Below are positions 1-7,277 of a stretch of DNA of 26,047 nucleotides, in pieces. Position 1 is the stretch's first letter. Every line of letters begins with the position of its first letter. The notes under the pieces were generated by a model, which worked only from the letters and a program-made list of their open reading frames with translations, did no database searches and was not told the DNA's origin. The DNA comes from an uncultured Prevotellaceae bacterium (GTDB lineage Bacteria > Bacteroidota > Bacteroidia > Bacteroidales > Bacteroidaceae). The translations under genes were made by a program, and so were the position numbers. The stretch lies in contig CAMJAO010000005.1 of assembly GCA_946403615.1 (NCBI GenBank), positions 1-26,047 of the forward strand, in the 5' to 3' direction.

Positions 1-150
1 TAAACGAGACCACGAGCCCTCTCCAACACCCCCGAGGGGGAGAGAAGAATTAGTATACCATTAGAGTGGCAGCTACGCCCTCCCCCTCGGGGGAGTTGGA
101 GGGAGGCTCCTTCAGAGAGTTGGAGGGGGGCTTATTGAGGGGCTTCTAAA
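1..150. repeat. GC-rich palindromic intergenic elements
   Basis: This stretch has no gene. It holds two or three copies of a C-run/G-run palindromic element: a CCCCC-GA-GGGGG core at 29-40 and a CTCCCCC/GGGGGAG core at 80-95, followed by GGAGGG runs to about 130. The text TACGCCCTCCCC with TCGGGG at 74-92 recurs almost unchanged at 18566-18583, so this is a dispersed family. Related sequence lies at 2225-2350 and 6330-6366. The other copies lie just downstream of stop codons, so a gene probably ends to the left of the window. Confidence 0.6.
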
Positions 151-238
151 TATGTCCTTATGTTCTAATGTCTAAAAAACATGTCTTTATGTCTAAATAA
201 TTTGTTCTTGTGTTACTATATATCTGCAAACAATTGTG

Positions 239-246
239 TATCTTTG
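239..246 (+). promoter_or_regulatory. Bacteroidetes -7 box before the TerB/J-domain gene
   Basis: TATCTTTG followed by CA matches the -7 element (TAnnTTTG) of the main Bacteroidetes sigma factor. No good -33 TTTG is visible at the usual spacing. Transcription would start near 253, about 43 bases before the ATG at 296, which places the upstream in-frame ATG at 236 inside the promoter. Confidence 0.55.
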
Positions 247-258
247 CACCAAAACAAT

Positions 259-286
259 ACTAAACCCTAAGCCCTCAACCCTAAAC
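259..286. repeat. 7-bp period array (CCTAAAC type), 4 units
   Basis: Four consecutive 7-base units (ACTAAAC, CCTAAGC, CCTCAAC, CCTAAAC) lie in the 5' leader of the TerB/J-domain gene. The same family recurs at 1146-1187 after this gene and inside the coding sequence at 13553-13582. Confidence 0.7.
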
Positions 287-295
287 CAATTTATC

Positions 296-1114
296 ATGGG
301 AATCATCGGATTTATCGGCGGATTTTTAGGATTCATGATCGGCGGACCTCTCGGTGCGCTGGCAGGATATTTTATCGGCTCGCTGTTTGACAGCACCACG
401 AAAACCACGACAAGCGACTACGGCAGTTATAAAAACGACACGGGCTATGGCACTGGCGGCTATAGCGCCGACCCCTATGAACAGGCTCAAGGACAGCGCA
501 ACAGTTTCCTCTTCTCACTGCTGGTACTGGCCACATACATCATCCGCGCCGACGGCAAAGTGATGCACTCTGAAATGGAATATGTGCGACGCTTCCTGCG
601 CGAGAATTTCGGTGCAGTCGCTGTGCAACAGGGCAACGAGGTGATGCTGAAACTCTTTGAGGAACAGAAGAAAAAGGAGGCTGTGTCGCCTGGCAGTTGG
701 GCGCGTACCATCCGCGACTGCTGCCAGCAGATTTCTGCCAACCTGGATGAGAGCATGGTGCAAGAACTGCTGCATTTCCTCGTGATGATAGCGAAGGCTG
801 ACGGACAACTGCCAAAATCTGAAATCAACGCGCTTTACGAGGTGGCAGGATACCTGGGTCTCTCTTCCGCGGATGTCGACTCCCTACTCCACCTCGACAG
901 CGGAGGCACCAGTCTGGAAGACGCCTACAAGGTGCTGGGCATCTCGCCCGACGCCACCGACGACGAGGTGAAGGCCGCCTATCGCAAGATGGCTCTCAAA
1001 CACCACCCCGACCGCGTGTCCACACTTGGCGACGACGTGAAAAAAGCCGCCGAGAAGAAATTCCAAGAAATCAACGCCGCCAAAGACAAGATTTTCAAAG
1101 AAAGAGGACTGTAA
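296..1114 (+). CDS. TerB-like / DnaJ-domain protein (DjlA-like)
   Basis: The product has 272 residues. Residues 1-30 are a glycine-rich hydrophobic segment, probably a membrane anchor. Residues 40-65 are a Gly/Tyr/Ser-rich linker. Residues about 70-195 look like a TerB-type helical domain with the repeated pattern ADGK/ADGQ at 85-88 and 168-171. Residues about 207-272 are a J domain with the diagnostic HPD at 237-239. This order matches DjlA-like membrane co-chaperones, which recruit DnaK and stimulate its ATPase; the client is unknown. I chose the ATG at 296 rather than 236 because 236 falls in the -7 box and the extra residues would translate a 7-bp repeat. A 7-bp array follows the stop codon. 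Confidence 0.85.
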   Translation: MGIIGFIGGFLGFMIGGPLGALAGYFIGSLFDSTTKTTTSDYGSYKNDTGYGTGGYSADPYEQAQGQRNSFLFSLLVLATYIIRADGKVMHSEMEYVRRFLRENFGAVAVQQGNEVMLKLFEEQKKKEAVSPGSWARTIRDCCQQISANLDESMVQELLHFLVMIAKADGQLPKSEINALYEVAGYLGLSSADVDSLLHLDSGGTSLEDAYKVLGISPDATDDEVKAAYRKMALKHHPDRVSTLGDDVKKAAEKKFQEINAAKDKIFKERGL

Positions 1115-1145
1115 AGGGGTTTGAGGTTTATGATTAGCACAAACA

Positions 1146-1187
1146 ACCTACCATAAGCCCTAAACCTTCTACCCTAAACACTAAACC
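1146..1187. repeat. 7-bp period array (CTAAACC type), 6 units
   Basis: Six consecutive 7-base units (ACCTACC, ATAAGCC, CTAAACC, TTCTACC, CTAAACA, CTAAACC) begin 32 bases after the stop codon of the TerB/J-domain gene. They belong to the same family as the array at 259-286. Confidence 0.7.
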
Positions 1188-1211
1188 TTCGGAAAATCAC
1201 GTCTGTTGTAG

Positions 1212-1232
1212 GGTCTTAGTTGATCTAAGACC
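1212..1232 (+). other. Intergenic hairpin (8-bp perfect stem)
   Basis: GGTCTTAG at 1212-1219 pairs perfectly with CTAAGACC at 1225-1232 across a 5-base loop. No T-run follows, so it is not a typical intrinsic terminator. It could be a 3' end, or a leader structure of the gene starting at 1294. Confidence 0.4.
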
Positions 1233-1293
1233 GCACTATCTACTGCGAATTTGAAATAACGATAAATATACAAATGAAATAAATGCAATAAGT

Positions 1294-1653
1294 ATGGAGA
1301 AAAAATCATTAGAAGATCAAAAAATCGACTTTTTATTGGCTGCCCGCAAGGCAGTGAGGAATAATCAGATGACTATCATCATGTTTTATAACCCTGAGAA
1401 AGACAGTTATACTACTTTATCAAACAGTTATGGTATGGATTTCGATGAGGTGATGAGCATGTTCAATGACATGCCGTTTCTCGGCAGGATGACTCCCGAT
1501 GATGCTTTTGAAGAATGGAAGTACTATTATGAGGATGTGGCACTGGCAGAAATTTACGGTTTCGAGTTGGAAGACGGCACTGTTCAGTTTTCAATCGCCG
1601 ACGGTTATGTTATGCCGGGTATGGGAGAGGGAGAGGAAGAACAGTCGGCATGA
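1294..1653 (+). CDS. Hypothetical acidic protein, 119 residues
   Basis: I do not recognise this family. The product is small, acidic and soluble, with no signal peptide or membrane segment. The N-terminal 25 residues form a charged helix; the middle (about 45-80) is rich in Met, Asp and Phe, and the C-terminus is a Gly/Glu tail (about 108-119). The ATG at 1294 lies in AT-rich DNA (about 1250-1290) typical of a Bacteroidetes translation start. No clear -7 box is visible. The gene is followed directly by a strong 17-bp hairpin. Coding bias and the clean context make it likely real. Confidence 0.65.
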   Translation: MEKKSLEDQKIDFLLAARKAVRNNQMTIIMFYNPEKDSYTTLSNSYGMDFDEVMSMFNDMPFLGRMTPDDAFEEWKYYYEDVALAEIYGFELEDGTVQFSIADGYVMPGMGEGEEEQSA

Positions 1654-1673
1654 CAACTACTACAAATGCTACC

Positions 1674-1717
1674 CACGACAAAGCCCCGGAAACTGCGGTC
1701 TCCGGGGCTTTGTCGTG
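1674..1717. terminator. Bidirectional terminator hairpin, 17-bp perfect stem
   Basis: Positions 1674-1690 are the exact reverse complement of 1701-1717 (core GCCCCGGA/TCCGGGGC, outer arms CACGACAAA/TTTGTCGTG) around a 10-base loop. It lies 21 bases after the stop at 1653 and 22 bases from the stop of the convergent gene ending at 1739. The A-run/T-run arms let it act in both directions. No long T-tract follows on either side. Confidence 0.7.
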
Positions 1718-1738
1718 ATTGAAATAGTGGAAAACGGG

Positions 1739-2182
1739 CTATTGTATCCTCGTCGCTTTGCTGACGTACTCGTATTCTATGAGTTTTTCGCCCCAGATGG
1801 CGATGATTCGCTTGCCTTTTTTGAGGGTGACAAGCTTATTGCCGTATTCCTCGGTGAAACCGAAGTTGTCCTCCTCGGGGGAATCGTAGAAGATGTGGAG
1901 TTCATTGTCAACCTCGATGGCATAGACCTTGGCACGCACCATGGTCTGGTAACCGTCGATAGAGAATGTGCCGACATAATTGTTGTCATGGCTCTTCGTC
2001 AGTTCAAACAAGAGATTGAAACAGATGCCTGTTCCACCAGCTGTCTTGCCTGCGCAATGCTCAGCGAAATATGAGCCTGCCCAGTCTTTCTTCTGTCTTT
2101 TCTGCGCATCGGCATTCATGGTGAAGGCGAACACGCAGAACAACAGCAGTGCGGTTCTGAGTAATACTGAATTGATTTTCAT
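1739..2182 (-). CDS. Small secreted hypothetical protein, 147 residues
   Basis: The N-terminus is a clear signal peptide: a Lys near the start, a hydrophobic core (residues 6-21) and an Ala-x-Ala-type cleavage site at about residue 26 (NADAQ). The mature part begins with a basic stretch, then a Gly-rich segment containing AGKTAGGTG and a probably beta-rich domain. The AGKTAGGT segment vaguely recalls small periplasmic domains such as DUF5991; this is a weak guess. I chose the ATG at 2182 because it gives a proper signal peptide; an upstream in-frame start at 2242 would add 20 unlikely residues. Function unknown. Confidence 0.7.
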   Translation of the reverse strand: MKINSVLLRTALLLFCVFAFTMNADAQKRQKKDWAGSYFAEHCAGKTAGGTGICFNLLFELTKSHDNNYVGTFSIDGYQTMVRAKVYAIEVDNELHIFYDSPEEDNFGFTEEYGNKLVTLKKGKRIIAIWGEKLIEYEYVSKATRIQ

Positions 2183-2224
2183 TGTGGTTAAGGGTAATAG
2201 ATTGTATAGATTGTTTGGGAACAT

Positions 2225-2350
2225 CCATCCCTCCCCTTCCAAAGGGAGCTGGAAGGAACCTCCCCGAACCCCCTCACAAGGAGAGGGACACTGATAGAGG
2301 ATAATAGTAAATTATATTCACCTCGGCCCTCCCAAGGGAGGGGGAGGTGA
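2225..2350. repeat. GC-rich palindromic elements after the zinc-ribbon gene
   Basis: Two C/G-run palindromes occupy this gap. The first, at 2229-2290, has TCCCTCCCC and CCTCCCC paired with AAGGGAG and GGAGAGGG. The second, at 2318-2350, is a long hairpin: TCACCTC with GAGGTGA, and CCCTCCC with GGGAGGG, separated by AA. The family also occurs at 1-150, 6330-6366 and 18478-18605. Confidence 0.6.
2318..2350 (-). terminator. Candidate terminator hairpin of the Nif3/zinc-ribbon operon
   Basis: The outer stem TCACCTC (2318-2324) / GAGGTGA (2344-2350) and inner stem CCCTCCC (2327-2333) / GGGAGGG (2336-2342) form about 14 base pairs, 20 bases past the stop codon of the minus-strand gene ending at 2371. 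AT-rich DNA follows, but no clean U-tract, so termination is inferred. Confidence 0.5.
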
Positions 2351-2370
2351 ATAGTCAATTGCCAACTGAA

Positions 2371-3213
2371 TTATTCTGCAGCGGGCTCTTCTTTTTTCGC
2401 ACTTTTTTTGGCAGTCTTTCTGGTGCCTTTTTTCTTGCCCTTTTCCTCTGCAGGTGCTTCGATTTTCACGCCGGCGAGTTCGGGGTCAATCATGATACGT
2501 CCGCAATACTCGCAAACGATGATTTTCTTGTGCATCTTGATGTCGAGTTGTCGCTGTGGCGGGATTTTGTTGAAGCAACCGCCGCAAGCGTCGCGCTGCA
2601 CATATACGATACCCAGTCCGTTGCGTGCGTTTTTGCGAATACGTTTGAAACTGAAGAGAATTCTGGGGTCGATTTTCTGTTCCAGTTCATGTGCTTTCTC
2701 TTTGAGTTTCTCTTCTTCCTCGCGTGTCTCCTGCATGATTTCATCCAGTTCTTCGCGTTTCACGACCAGGTCTTTGTTTCGGTCGTCGACGAGGGCACGT
2801 GTCTCCTCCAAGGCTTTTTTCTTTTCTTCCACCTTGACGACAGCCTCTTTGATTTTCTTATCGCAGAGGTCCACATCGGCCTGTTTCTCTTTGATTTCGC
2901 GGTCGAGCGTGTCCCATTCGCGGTTATTGCTCACCTCCTGCAATTGGTCGGAGTATCTTTTGATATAGATTTTGGCTGTTTCCATCTCACCTTTTCTATC
3001 AGTGATAGCCTTTTCTATTTCACTGATCTCTTTCTGTATGTTTTCCATACGAGTCTCCAGACCCTTGATAGCGTCTTCGAGGTCCTGCACTTCCAGGGGA
3101 AGTTCGCCGCGGAGTGTTTTCTTCTCGTCGATAGCCGAGAGTGTCGTTTGCAACTGATAGAGGTGTTCGAGTTTCTCCTCTACGGTCATGTCTTTCGGAT
3201 CTTTCTTTGCCAT
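2371..3213 (-). CDS. Coiled-coil zinc-ribbon protein (C4-type, DUF164-like)
   Basis: The product has 280 residues. Residues about 10-180 are a long charged coiled coil. A C4 zinc ribbon follows, with cysteines at 210, 213, 234 and 237 (CGGC and CEYC). The tail from about 250 is Lys/Ala/Glu-rich and probably disordered. Coiled coil plus C-terminal ribbon is the hallmark of the zf-RING_7/DUF164 family, which may bind nucleic acid; the exact role is unsettled. It is preceded, 46 bases upstream, by a Nif3-family gene on the same strand, a pairing commonly seen in bacteria, so the two probably share the promoter at about 4066-4096. A GC-rich hairpin follows the stop. Confidence 0.88.
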   Translation of the reverse strand: MAKKDPKDMTVEEKLEHLYQLQTTLSAIDEKKTLRGELPLEVQDLEDAIKGLETRMENIQKEISEIEKAITDRKGEMETAKIYIKRYSDQLQEVSNNREWDTLDREIKEKQADVDLCDKKIKEAVVKVEEKKKALEETRALVDDRNKDLVVKREELDEIMQETREEEEKLKEKAHELEQKIDPRILFSFKRIRKNARNGLGIVYVQRDACGGCFNKIPPQRQLDIKMHKKIIVCEYCGRIMIDPELAGVKIEAPAEEKGKKKGTRKTAKKSAKKEEPAAE

Positions 3214-3259
3214 AATATTTTATATTAAATTTGTATATGTTCGATTGATTTCGTGAGGT

Positions 3260-4045
3260 TTATAAATAGACAATCGGATTGGTGTTCACCTGCGAGAGAT
3301 GGCAAGTCACACCGTGACACTGCTCCTCGATGATCGATTGAAATATTTCTTTGGTGTATTGTTCGCTCTGGTAATGACCGATGACGCAAATCTGTATCTG
3401 TTGCTCATGGTCGAAATAGTCGTGGTAATGCATCTCGCCCGTGATAAAGGCGTCGGCACCCTCGGCCACAGCGTCGCGCAGAAGGAACGACCCCGCACCG
3501 CCACATATTGCCACTTTGCTGACGGGCCGGCGCAACAGTTCATTGGCCATCACGCACTGCACACCGAATGTCTCTTTCACCTGCTTGATAAATGCTTCGG
3601 CCGCCATCGGCTCAGGCAATTCGCCTATCACGCCGCTGCCGCCCTCAAAGCCGGCCACCTGCTTGACAGCGAAGAGTCTGGCATCGCAGAGCCCCAGTTT
3701 CTCGGCTATTTTGAAATTGACGCCTCCCGGCGCATTATCGAGATTAGTGTGCATGGCAATGATGGCGATATGCTCCTGAATGGCTCTCATCACTACGCGC
3801 TGCACATAATTGGCGTCGCTCACGCATTTGAGGGGCCTGAAAATCAGAGGATGATGCGCCACGATGAGATTGCACCCGAGACTGACCGCCTCGTCGAGCA
3901 CGGCCTCGGTCACATCTAAACACAATAAAGCCCCTGATACATCCGCTTCTGTTAATCCGATTTGCAGGCCGGCATTATCGTAGTCTTCCTGCAAGGGCAG
4001 AGGCGCGAATCGTTCAAGGGCGCGAAGCACTTCTTTTATTTTCAC
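3260..4045 (-). CDS. Nif3-like dinuclear metal-centre protein (YbgI/YqfO family)
   Basis: The product has 261 residues, the short form of the family without the inserted PII-like domain. Candidate metal ligands are visible: the AHHP motif (His64, His65), Asp103 in NLDNA, and His224 and Glu228 in GHYQSE. The family forms a toroidal hexamer with two metals per subunit; it is often annotated as a GTP cyclohydrolase I type 2 homologue, but its reaction is not firmly established. The start codon is GTG at 4043-4045: the family N-terminus (KIKEVLRALERFAPL) begins exactly there, and a -7 box lies 20 bases upstream. No Shine-Dalgarno is present. It is the first gene of a probable two-gene operon with the zinc-ribbon protein. 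Confidence 0.9.
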   Translation of the reverse strand: MKIKEVLRALERFAPLPLQEDYDNAGLQIGLTEADVSGALLCLDVTEAVLDEAVSLGCNLIVAHHPLIFRPLKCVSDANYVQRVVMRAIQEHIAIIAMHTNLDNAPGGVNFKIAEKLGLCDARLFAVKQVAGFEGGSGVIGELPEPMAAEAFIKQVKETFGVQCVMANELLRRPVSKVAICGGAGSFLLRDAVAEGADAFITGEMHYHDYFDHEQQIQICVIGHYQSEQYTKEIFQSIIEEQCHGVTCHLSQVNTNPIVYL

Positions 4046-4065
4046 GCAAAATATGTTTTAGGCTG

Positions 4066-4096
4066 CAAAGATAGGGAATAAATGCGAAATATGAAA
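4066..4096 (-). promoter_or_regulatory. Promoter of the Nif3 / zinc-ribbon operon
   Basis: On the minus strand TTTC (4093-4096), a 19-base spacer and TATCTTTG (4066-4073) followed by CA match the Bacteroidetes consensus. The implied leader is only about 13-15 bases before the GTG start. Confidence 0.65.
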
Positions 4097-4147
4097 TAAG
4101 AAAGATGAAATCGGCCTTGAAATTATATTTTTTTAACATCATAAAAA

Positions 4148-4193
4148 CCAAGGATGCCCCAAGGAAACATAGGGAGACCCAGGTCACCCAAAG
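4148..4193. repeat. Degenerate 10-bp period array (CCAAGG type), 5 units
   Basis: Hexamers CCAAGG, CCAAGG, CATAGG, CCCAGG and CCAAAG start at 4148, 4159, 4168, 4178 and 4188, spaced 11, 9, 10 and 10 bases. The array lies directly past the stop codon of the minus-strand nuclease gene (4199). It resembles the cleaner CCTAGG arrays at 7273-7300, 8591-8676 and 15244-15333. Confidence 0.5.
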
Positions 4194-4198
4194 CATTC

Positions 4199-5173
4199 TC
4201 AGTATCGATAATTGCGGCGGTAGTTGTTGTTGCGACTGTTGTTGCCCTCGTAGTAATACTTGGCGGGCACATTCCAGTTTTTCACCATGTCGTCGTCATC
4301 GGCGGCCTCCACTTTGTTTTCGGTATCGTCTTTGAGATTGGGGAAGAAGTCGATGCCTGTAATGCGCTCTATCTCATCCACAGGGGTGACATAGGTCCTC
4401 AGGTCGCGGTGACCGCCCTTGTTAGGCACAAGGAACCCGATGGCGCGGGCATAAGGGTTGGTGCAGAGCACCACTTTGAAAAGCGAGTCGGGCACAGCCA
4501 CACCGTGCTTGCCAATACGCGTTTTCACACCGCCGTTGAAGACCGGTCCAGTGACAATATACACATCGCCATATTTTCTGGCCCATTGACGGCAAAGTAT
4601 CTCAATGTCATTCCAGTCGCCTTTGTTCAGACCGTGATTTTGCGGACAGATATTGGTGAAGAGGAATGACTGTATCTGTGCGCGACGGTCCCATTTGTTG
4701 TCGCCCGACGGACAGAGGTGGCCGCGGTCGTAGGTCGAGGAATAGTAGTCTTCATCGGTGGCTCGCGGGAAGGGGACCTCCGTATCCTCTTTGAACACCA
4801 TGTCGTCGCGCAAATTATCGCCGTAGGTATGGGCCTTGGTCAGGTGCCATGCCACCCAGTTGGCTATTTTCCAGTCTTTGTTGTACGACACGAAGTAGCC
4901 ATCGCGCAAGAGCAGCTGCTCGGGCCGTCCCTCAATGACCGCAGGTATTTCCATCCCTTTCGGACGTTTTTTGTCAGTCTTTTGTTTCTGCTTATGCTCT
5001 TGCTCTTGTGCTTTTTGTGCGGCATCTATATCGAAGAATCCGTTGTCGACGACCATGCTGTCGGCAGCGGCGGTCTGCGCCCCACCCTCCTCGGTCACCA
5101 CCACTCTTCGGCATGCGGTTGCGCCTATTATCAGTGCGGCTAAAAAGCCTATCCATGTGAGTCGTTTCATCAT
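4199..5173 (-). CDS. Lipoprotein DNA/RNA non-specific endonuclease (NUC1 family)
   Basis: The product has 324 residues and begins with a lipoprotein signal peptide with lipobox GATAC (Cys21), so it should be anchored in the cell envelope. An acidic, Gln/Lys-rich linker spans about 28-75. The beta-beta-alpha-metal nuclease domain follows at about 85-280: DRGH at 149-152 supplies the catalytic histidine (His152), and the segment PQN..LNKG..W...E gives the metal-binding Asn183 and Glu191, matching Serratia nuclease Asn119 and Glu127. The C-terminus is Asn/Arg/Tyr-rich. It probably degrades extracellular or periplasmic nucleic acid for nutrition or defence. Two adjacent ATGs (5173 and 5170) could both serve as the start. 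It is divergent from aguA. Confidence 0.92.
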   Translation of the reverse strand: MMKRLTWIGFLAALIIGATACRRVVVTEEGGAQTAAADSMVVDNGFFDIDAAQKAQEQEHKQKQKTDKKRPKGMEIPAVIEGRPEQLLLRDGYFVSYNKDWKIANWVAWHLTKAHTYGDNLRDDMVFKEDTEVPFPRATDEDYYSSTYDRGHLCPSGDNKWDRRAQIQSFLFTNICPQNHGLNKGDWNDIEILCRQWARKYGDVYIVTGPVFNGGVKTRIGKHGVAVPDSLFKVVLCTNPYARAIGFLVPNKGGHRDLRTYVTPVDEIERITGIDFFPNLKDDTENKVEAADDDDMVKNWNVPAKYYYEGNNSRNNNYRRNYRY

Positions 5174-5194
5174 CGGTCAGTGTTGATTTTCGTG

Positions 5195-5226
5195 CAAAAA
5201 TAAGAAAAAACGAAAAGAAAAGCAAA
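5195..5226 (-). promoter_or_regulatory. Promoter of the nuclease gene
   Basis: On the minus strand TTTG (5223-5226), a 20-base spacer and TATTTTTG (5195-5202) followed by CA fit the Bacteroidetes promoter very well. The leader would be about 15-17 bases. Confidence 0.7.
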
Positions 5227-5256
5227 CAAAAAAGCGTGATAATGTGTTTTAATTCG

Positions 5257-5264
5257 TATTTTTG
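5257..5264 (+). promoter_or_regulatory. -7 box of the aguA operon
   Basis: TATTTTTG followed by CA lies 16 bases before the aguA ATG at 5281, and its -33 element is weak. The promoter is back-to-back with that of the nuclease gene in a 107-base divergent gap. Starting transcription here excludes the upstream in-frame ATG at 5236. Confidence 0.6.
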
Positions 5265-5280
5265 CAAAAAATCTGAAACT

Positions 5281-6366
5281 ATGCATTCATCCTCAGACAC
5301 GGCATATGATTCTTACCGTCTGCCTGCAGAGTGGGAACCGCAACAGTGCGTGTTGCTGACATGGCCTCACCCGGGCACAGACTGGGCTTATTGCCTCGAC
5401 GAGATCACAGCCACGTTCGTGGCTCTGGCCGATGCCATCACCCGGACAGAGCCGCTATTGATAGCCACTCCCGAGCCTGACCTGTTGGGCGAGGCGCTGA
5501 ACGGCGAGCAGATGTCGCGCGTGGCGTATTGCCTTTGTCCCACCGATGACACTTGGGCGCGCGACCACGGTTTCATCACGCTGGTCAGCGACGATGCCGA
5601 AGCACCGCTGCGACTGCTCGATTTCCGTTTCAACGGCTGGGGCGAGAAGTTCCCGTCAGAGCACGACAACGCCATCAACCGTCATCTCTACGGTTTGGGG
5701 TTGCTGCACGGCGAATACGAGTGTCATGACGATTTTGTGCTGGAAGGCGGTTCCATCGAGAGCGACGGCCGCGGCACGGTGTTCACCACATCGACATGTC
5801 TGTTGGCACCCCACCGCAACCAACCACTAACGAAGGATGAGATAGAAACACAACTCAAGAAGCGCCTTCATGCCCAGCGTATCGTGTGGATAGATTATGG
5901 ACTGCTCGAGGGCGACGACACCGACGGGCATATCGACACCATCGTACGAATCGCTCCCGATGACACATTGCTCTATGTGGGGTGTGACGACACCGACGAT
6001 CCGCAATACGAGTCTTTCCGCTTGCTGGAGGAACAACTGCGCACCTTCCGCACCACTGACGGACAACCCTACCGGCTTATACGCCTGCCCATGCCCGACG
6101 CGCTCTACGAAGACGACTACCGTCTGCCAGCCACCTACGCCAATTTCCTGATTGTCAACGGAGCGGTCATCTACCCCACCTATGCACAACCCGCCCAAGA
6201 CGAGGAGGCACGCACAGCCATACAAGCGGCTTTCCCGCAGCATCGGCTCATCGCCATCGACGCACGCACCATCATCCGCCAGCACGGCAGCATCCACTGT
6301 CTGACAATGCAGGTGCCGGAACAGGTAAAAGCCCCCACCCCATCCCTCCCCGAGGAGAGGGAGTAA
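5281..6366 (+). CDS. aguA: Agmatine deiminase family protein
   Basis: The product has 361 residues with the guanidino-group-modifying fold of the PAD_porph/agmatine deiminase family. Visible catalytic features are WARDHGF (Asp94), EGGSIE (from Glu155), DGHIDT (His217) and the nucleophile Cys340 in GSIHC. It should hydrolyse agmatine to N-carbamoylputrescine and ammonia in the cytoplasm. The next gene encodes the matching amidase, which supports agmatine over peptidyl-arginine as substrate. I chose the ATG at 5281 because of the -7 box just upstream. The last 12 or so residues (KAPTPSLPEERE), including the stop, are encoded by a GC-rich intergenic repeat rather than family sequence, so the ancestral end was probably near residue 345. 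Confidence 0.92.
   Translation: MHSSSDTAYDSYRLPAEWEPQQCVLLTWPHPGTDWAYCLDEITATFVALADAITRTEPLLIATPEPDLLGEALNGEQMSRVAYCLCPTDDTWARDHGFITLVSDDAEAPLRLLDFRFNGWGEKFPSEHDNAINRHLYGLGLLHGEYECHDDFVLEGGSIESDGRGTVFTTSTCLLAPHRNQPLTKDEIETQLKKRLHAQRIVWIDYGLLEGDDTDGHIDTIVRIAPDDTLLYVGCDDTDDPQYESFRLLEEQLRTFRTTDGQPYRLIRLPMPDALYEDDYRLPATYANFLIVNGAVIYPTYAQPAQDEEARTAIQAAFPQHRLIAIDARTIIRQHGSIHCLTMQVPEQVKAPTPSLPEERE
6330..6366. repeat. GC-rich repeat forming the 3' end of aguA
   Basis: The stretch contains CCCCCACCCC, CCCTCCCCGAGGAGAGGG and the aguA stop codon. The CCCTCCCC/GAGAGGG text matches the intergenic family at 2225-2290 and 18478-18605. Confidence 0.55.
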
Positions 6367-6401
6367 TTACTCTAAATGCCCAATTGATAAATTTATAAAA
6401 T

Positions 6402-7277
6402 ATGAAAATAGGATTCTTGCAACAGCATAATGTGGCTGACATAAAAGACAACCTGCGCCGTTTGGCGGAGGGAGTGGCCGACCTCGCCCAGCGGGGAGCA
6501 GAACTGATCGTACTGCAGGAGTTGCACAACTCACTCTACTTTTGTCAGACGGAAAATGTGAATCATTTCGATCTGGCCGAGCCTATCCCCGGTCCATCGA
6601 CGGGCTTTTTCGGCGAACTGGCAAAATCTTACGGTGTGGTGATTGTCACCTCGTTGTTTGAGCGCCGTGCCGCCGGGGTTTATCACAACACCGCCGTGGT
6701 GATAGAGCGCGACGGTTCCATCGCCGGCAAATACCGCAAGATGCATATCCCCGATGACCCCGCCTATTACGAGAAATTCTATTTCACACCGGGCGACCTC
6801 GGGTTCCATCCCATCCAGACCAGTGTGGGACGGCTCGGCGTGCTCGTCTGTTGGGACCAGTGGTATCCCGAGGCAGCACGACTCATGGCTTTGCAAGGAG
6901 CCGAACTGCTCATCTACCCCACCGCCATCGGTTACGAAAGCAGCGACACGCCCGAAGAGCAAGAGCGGCAGCGCGAGGCATGGACCACGGTACAACGCGG
7001 TCATGCCGTGGCCAACGGACTGCCCGTGGTAACGGTGAACCGTGTGGGTCATGAGCCCGACCCGAGCGGACAGACCAACGGCATCGAGTTCTGGGGCAGC
7101 AGTTTCGTGGCTGGTCCGCAGGGCGAACTCTTTTACCGCGCCTCCAAAGACGAGGAGGAAAGCATCATCGTAGATATCGACATGAGTCGCGCCGAACAGG
7201 TCCGCCGCTGGTGGCCCTTCCTCCGCGACCGTAGGATCGATAAGTACGGGGATATTACGAAGAGGTTGATAGACTAG
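6402..7277 (+). CDS. aguB: N-carbamoylputrescine amidase (nitrilase superfamily)
   Basis: The product has 291 residues, full length for the family. The nitrilase-superfamily catalytic triad is visible: Glu40 (VLQEL), Lys113 (YRKMHIPDD) and Cys150 (LVCWDQWYPEAAR). The last motif is characteristic of N-carbamoylputrescine amidases, which release putrescine, CO2 and ammonia. The gene starts 36 bases after aguA on the same strand, so the two form an operon converting agmatine to putrescine in the cytoplasm. Its TAG stop codon is itself part of the first unit of a 10-bp CTAGGAA repeat array. Confidence 0.93.
   Translation: MKIGFLQQHNVADIKDNLRRLAEGVADLAQRGAELIVLQELHNSLYFCQTENVNHFDLAEPIPGPSTGFFGELAKSYGVVIVTSLFERRAAGVYHNTAVVIERDGSIAGKYRKMHIPDDPAYYEKFYFTPGDLGFHPIQTSVGRLGVLVCWDQWYPEAARLMALQGAELLIYPTAIGYESSDTPEEQERQREAWTTVQRGHAVANGLPVVTVNRVGHEPDPSGQTNGIEFWGSSFVAGPQGELFYRASKDEEESIIVDIDMSRAEQVRRWWPFLRDRRIDKYGDITKRLID

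Noticed and set aside
236..295. Upstream ATG extending the TerB/J-domain protein by 20 residues
   Set aside because: It lies at the -7 box, and the extra residues translate a 7-bp repeat.
2347..3228. A 293-codon plus-strand frame opposite the zinc-ribbon gene
   Set aside because: It is the antisense of a coiled coil, giving Phe/Leu-rich nonsense. The minus-strand frame has four ribbon cysteines and a clear family.
4014..4196. A 60-codon minus-strand frame overlapping the start of the Nif3 gene
   Set aside because: It covers the Nif3 promoter and a repeat array and has no recognisable features. The Nif3 GTG start explains the region.
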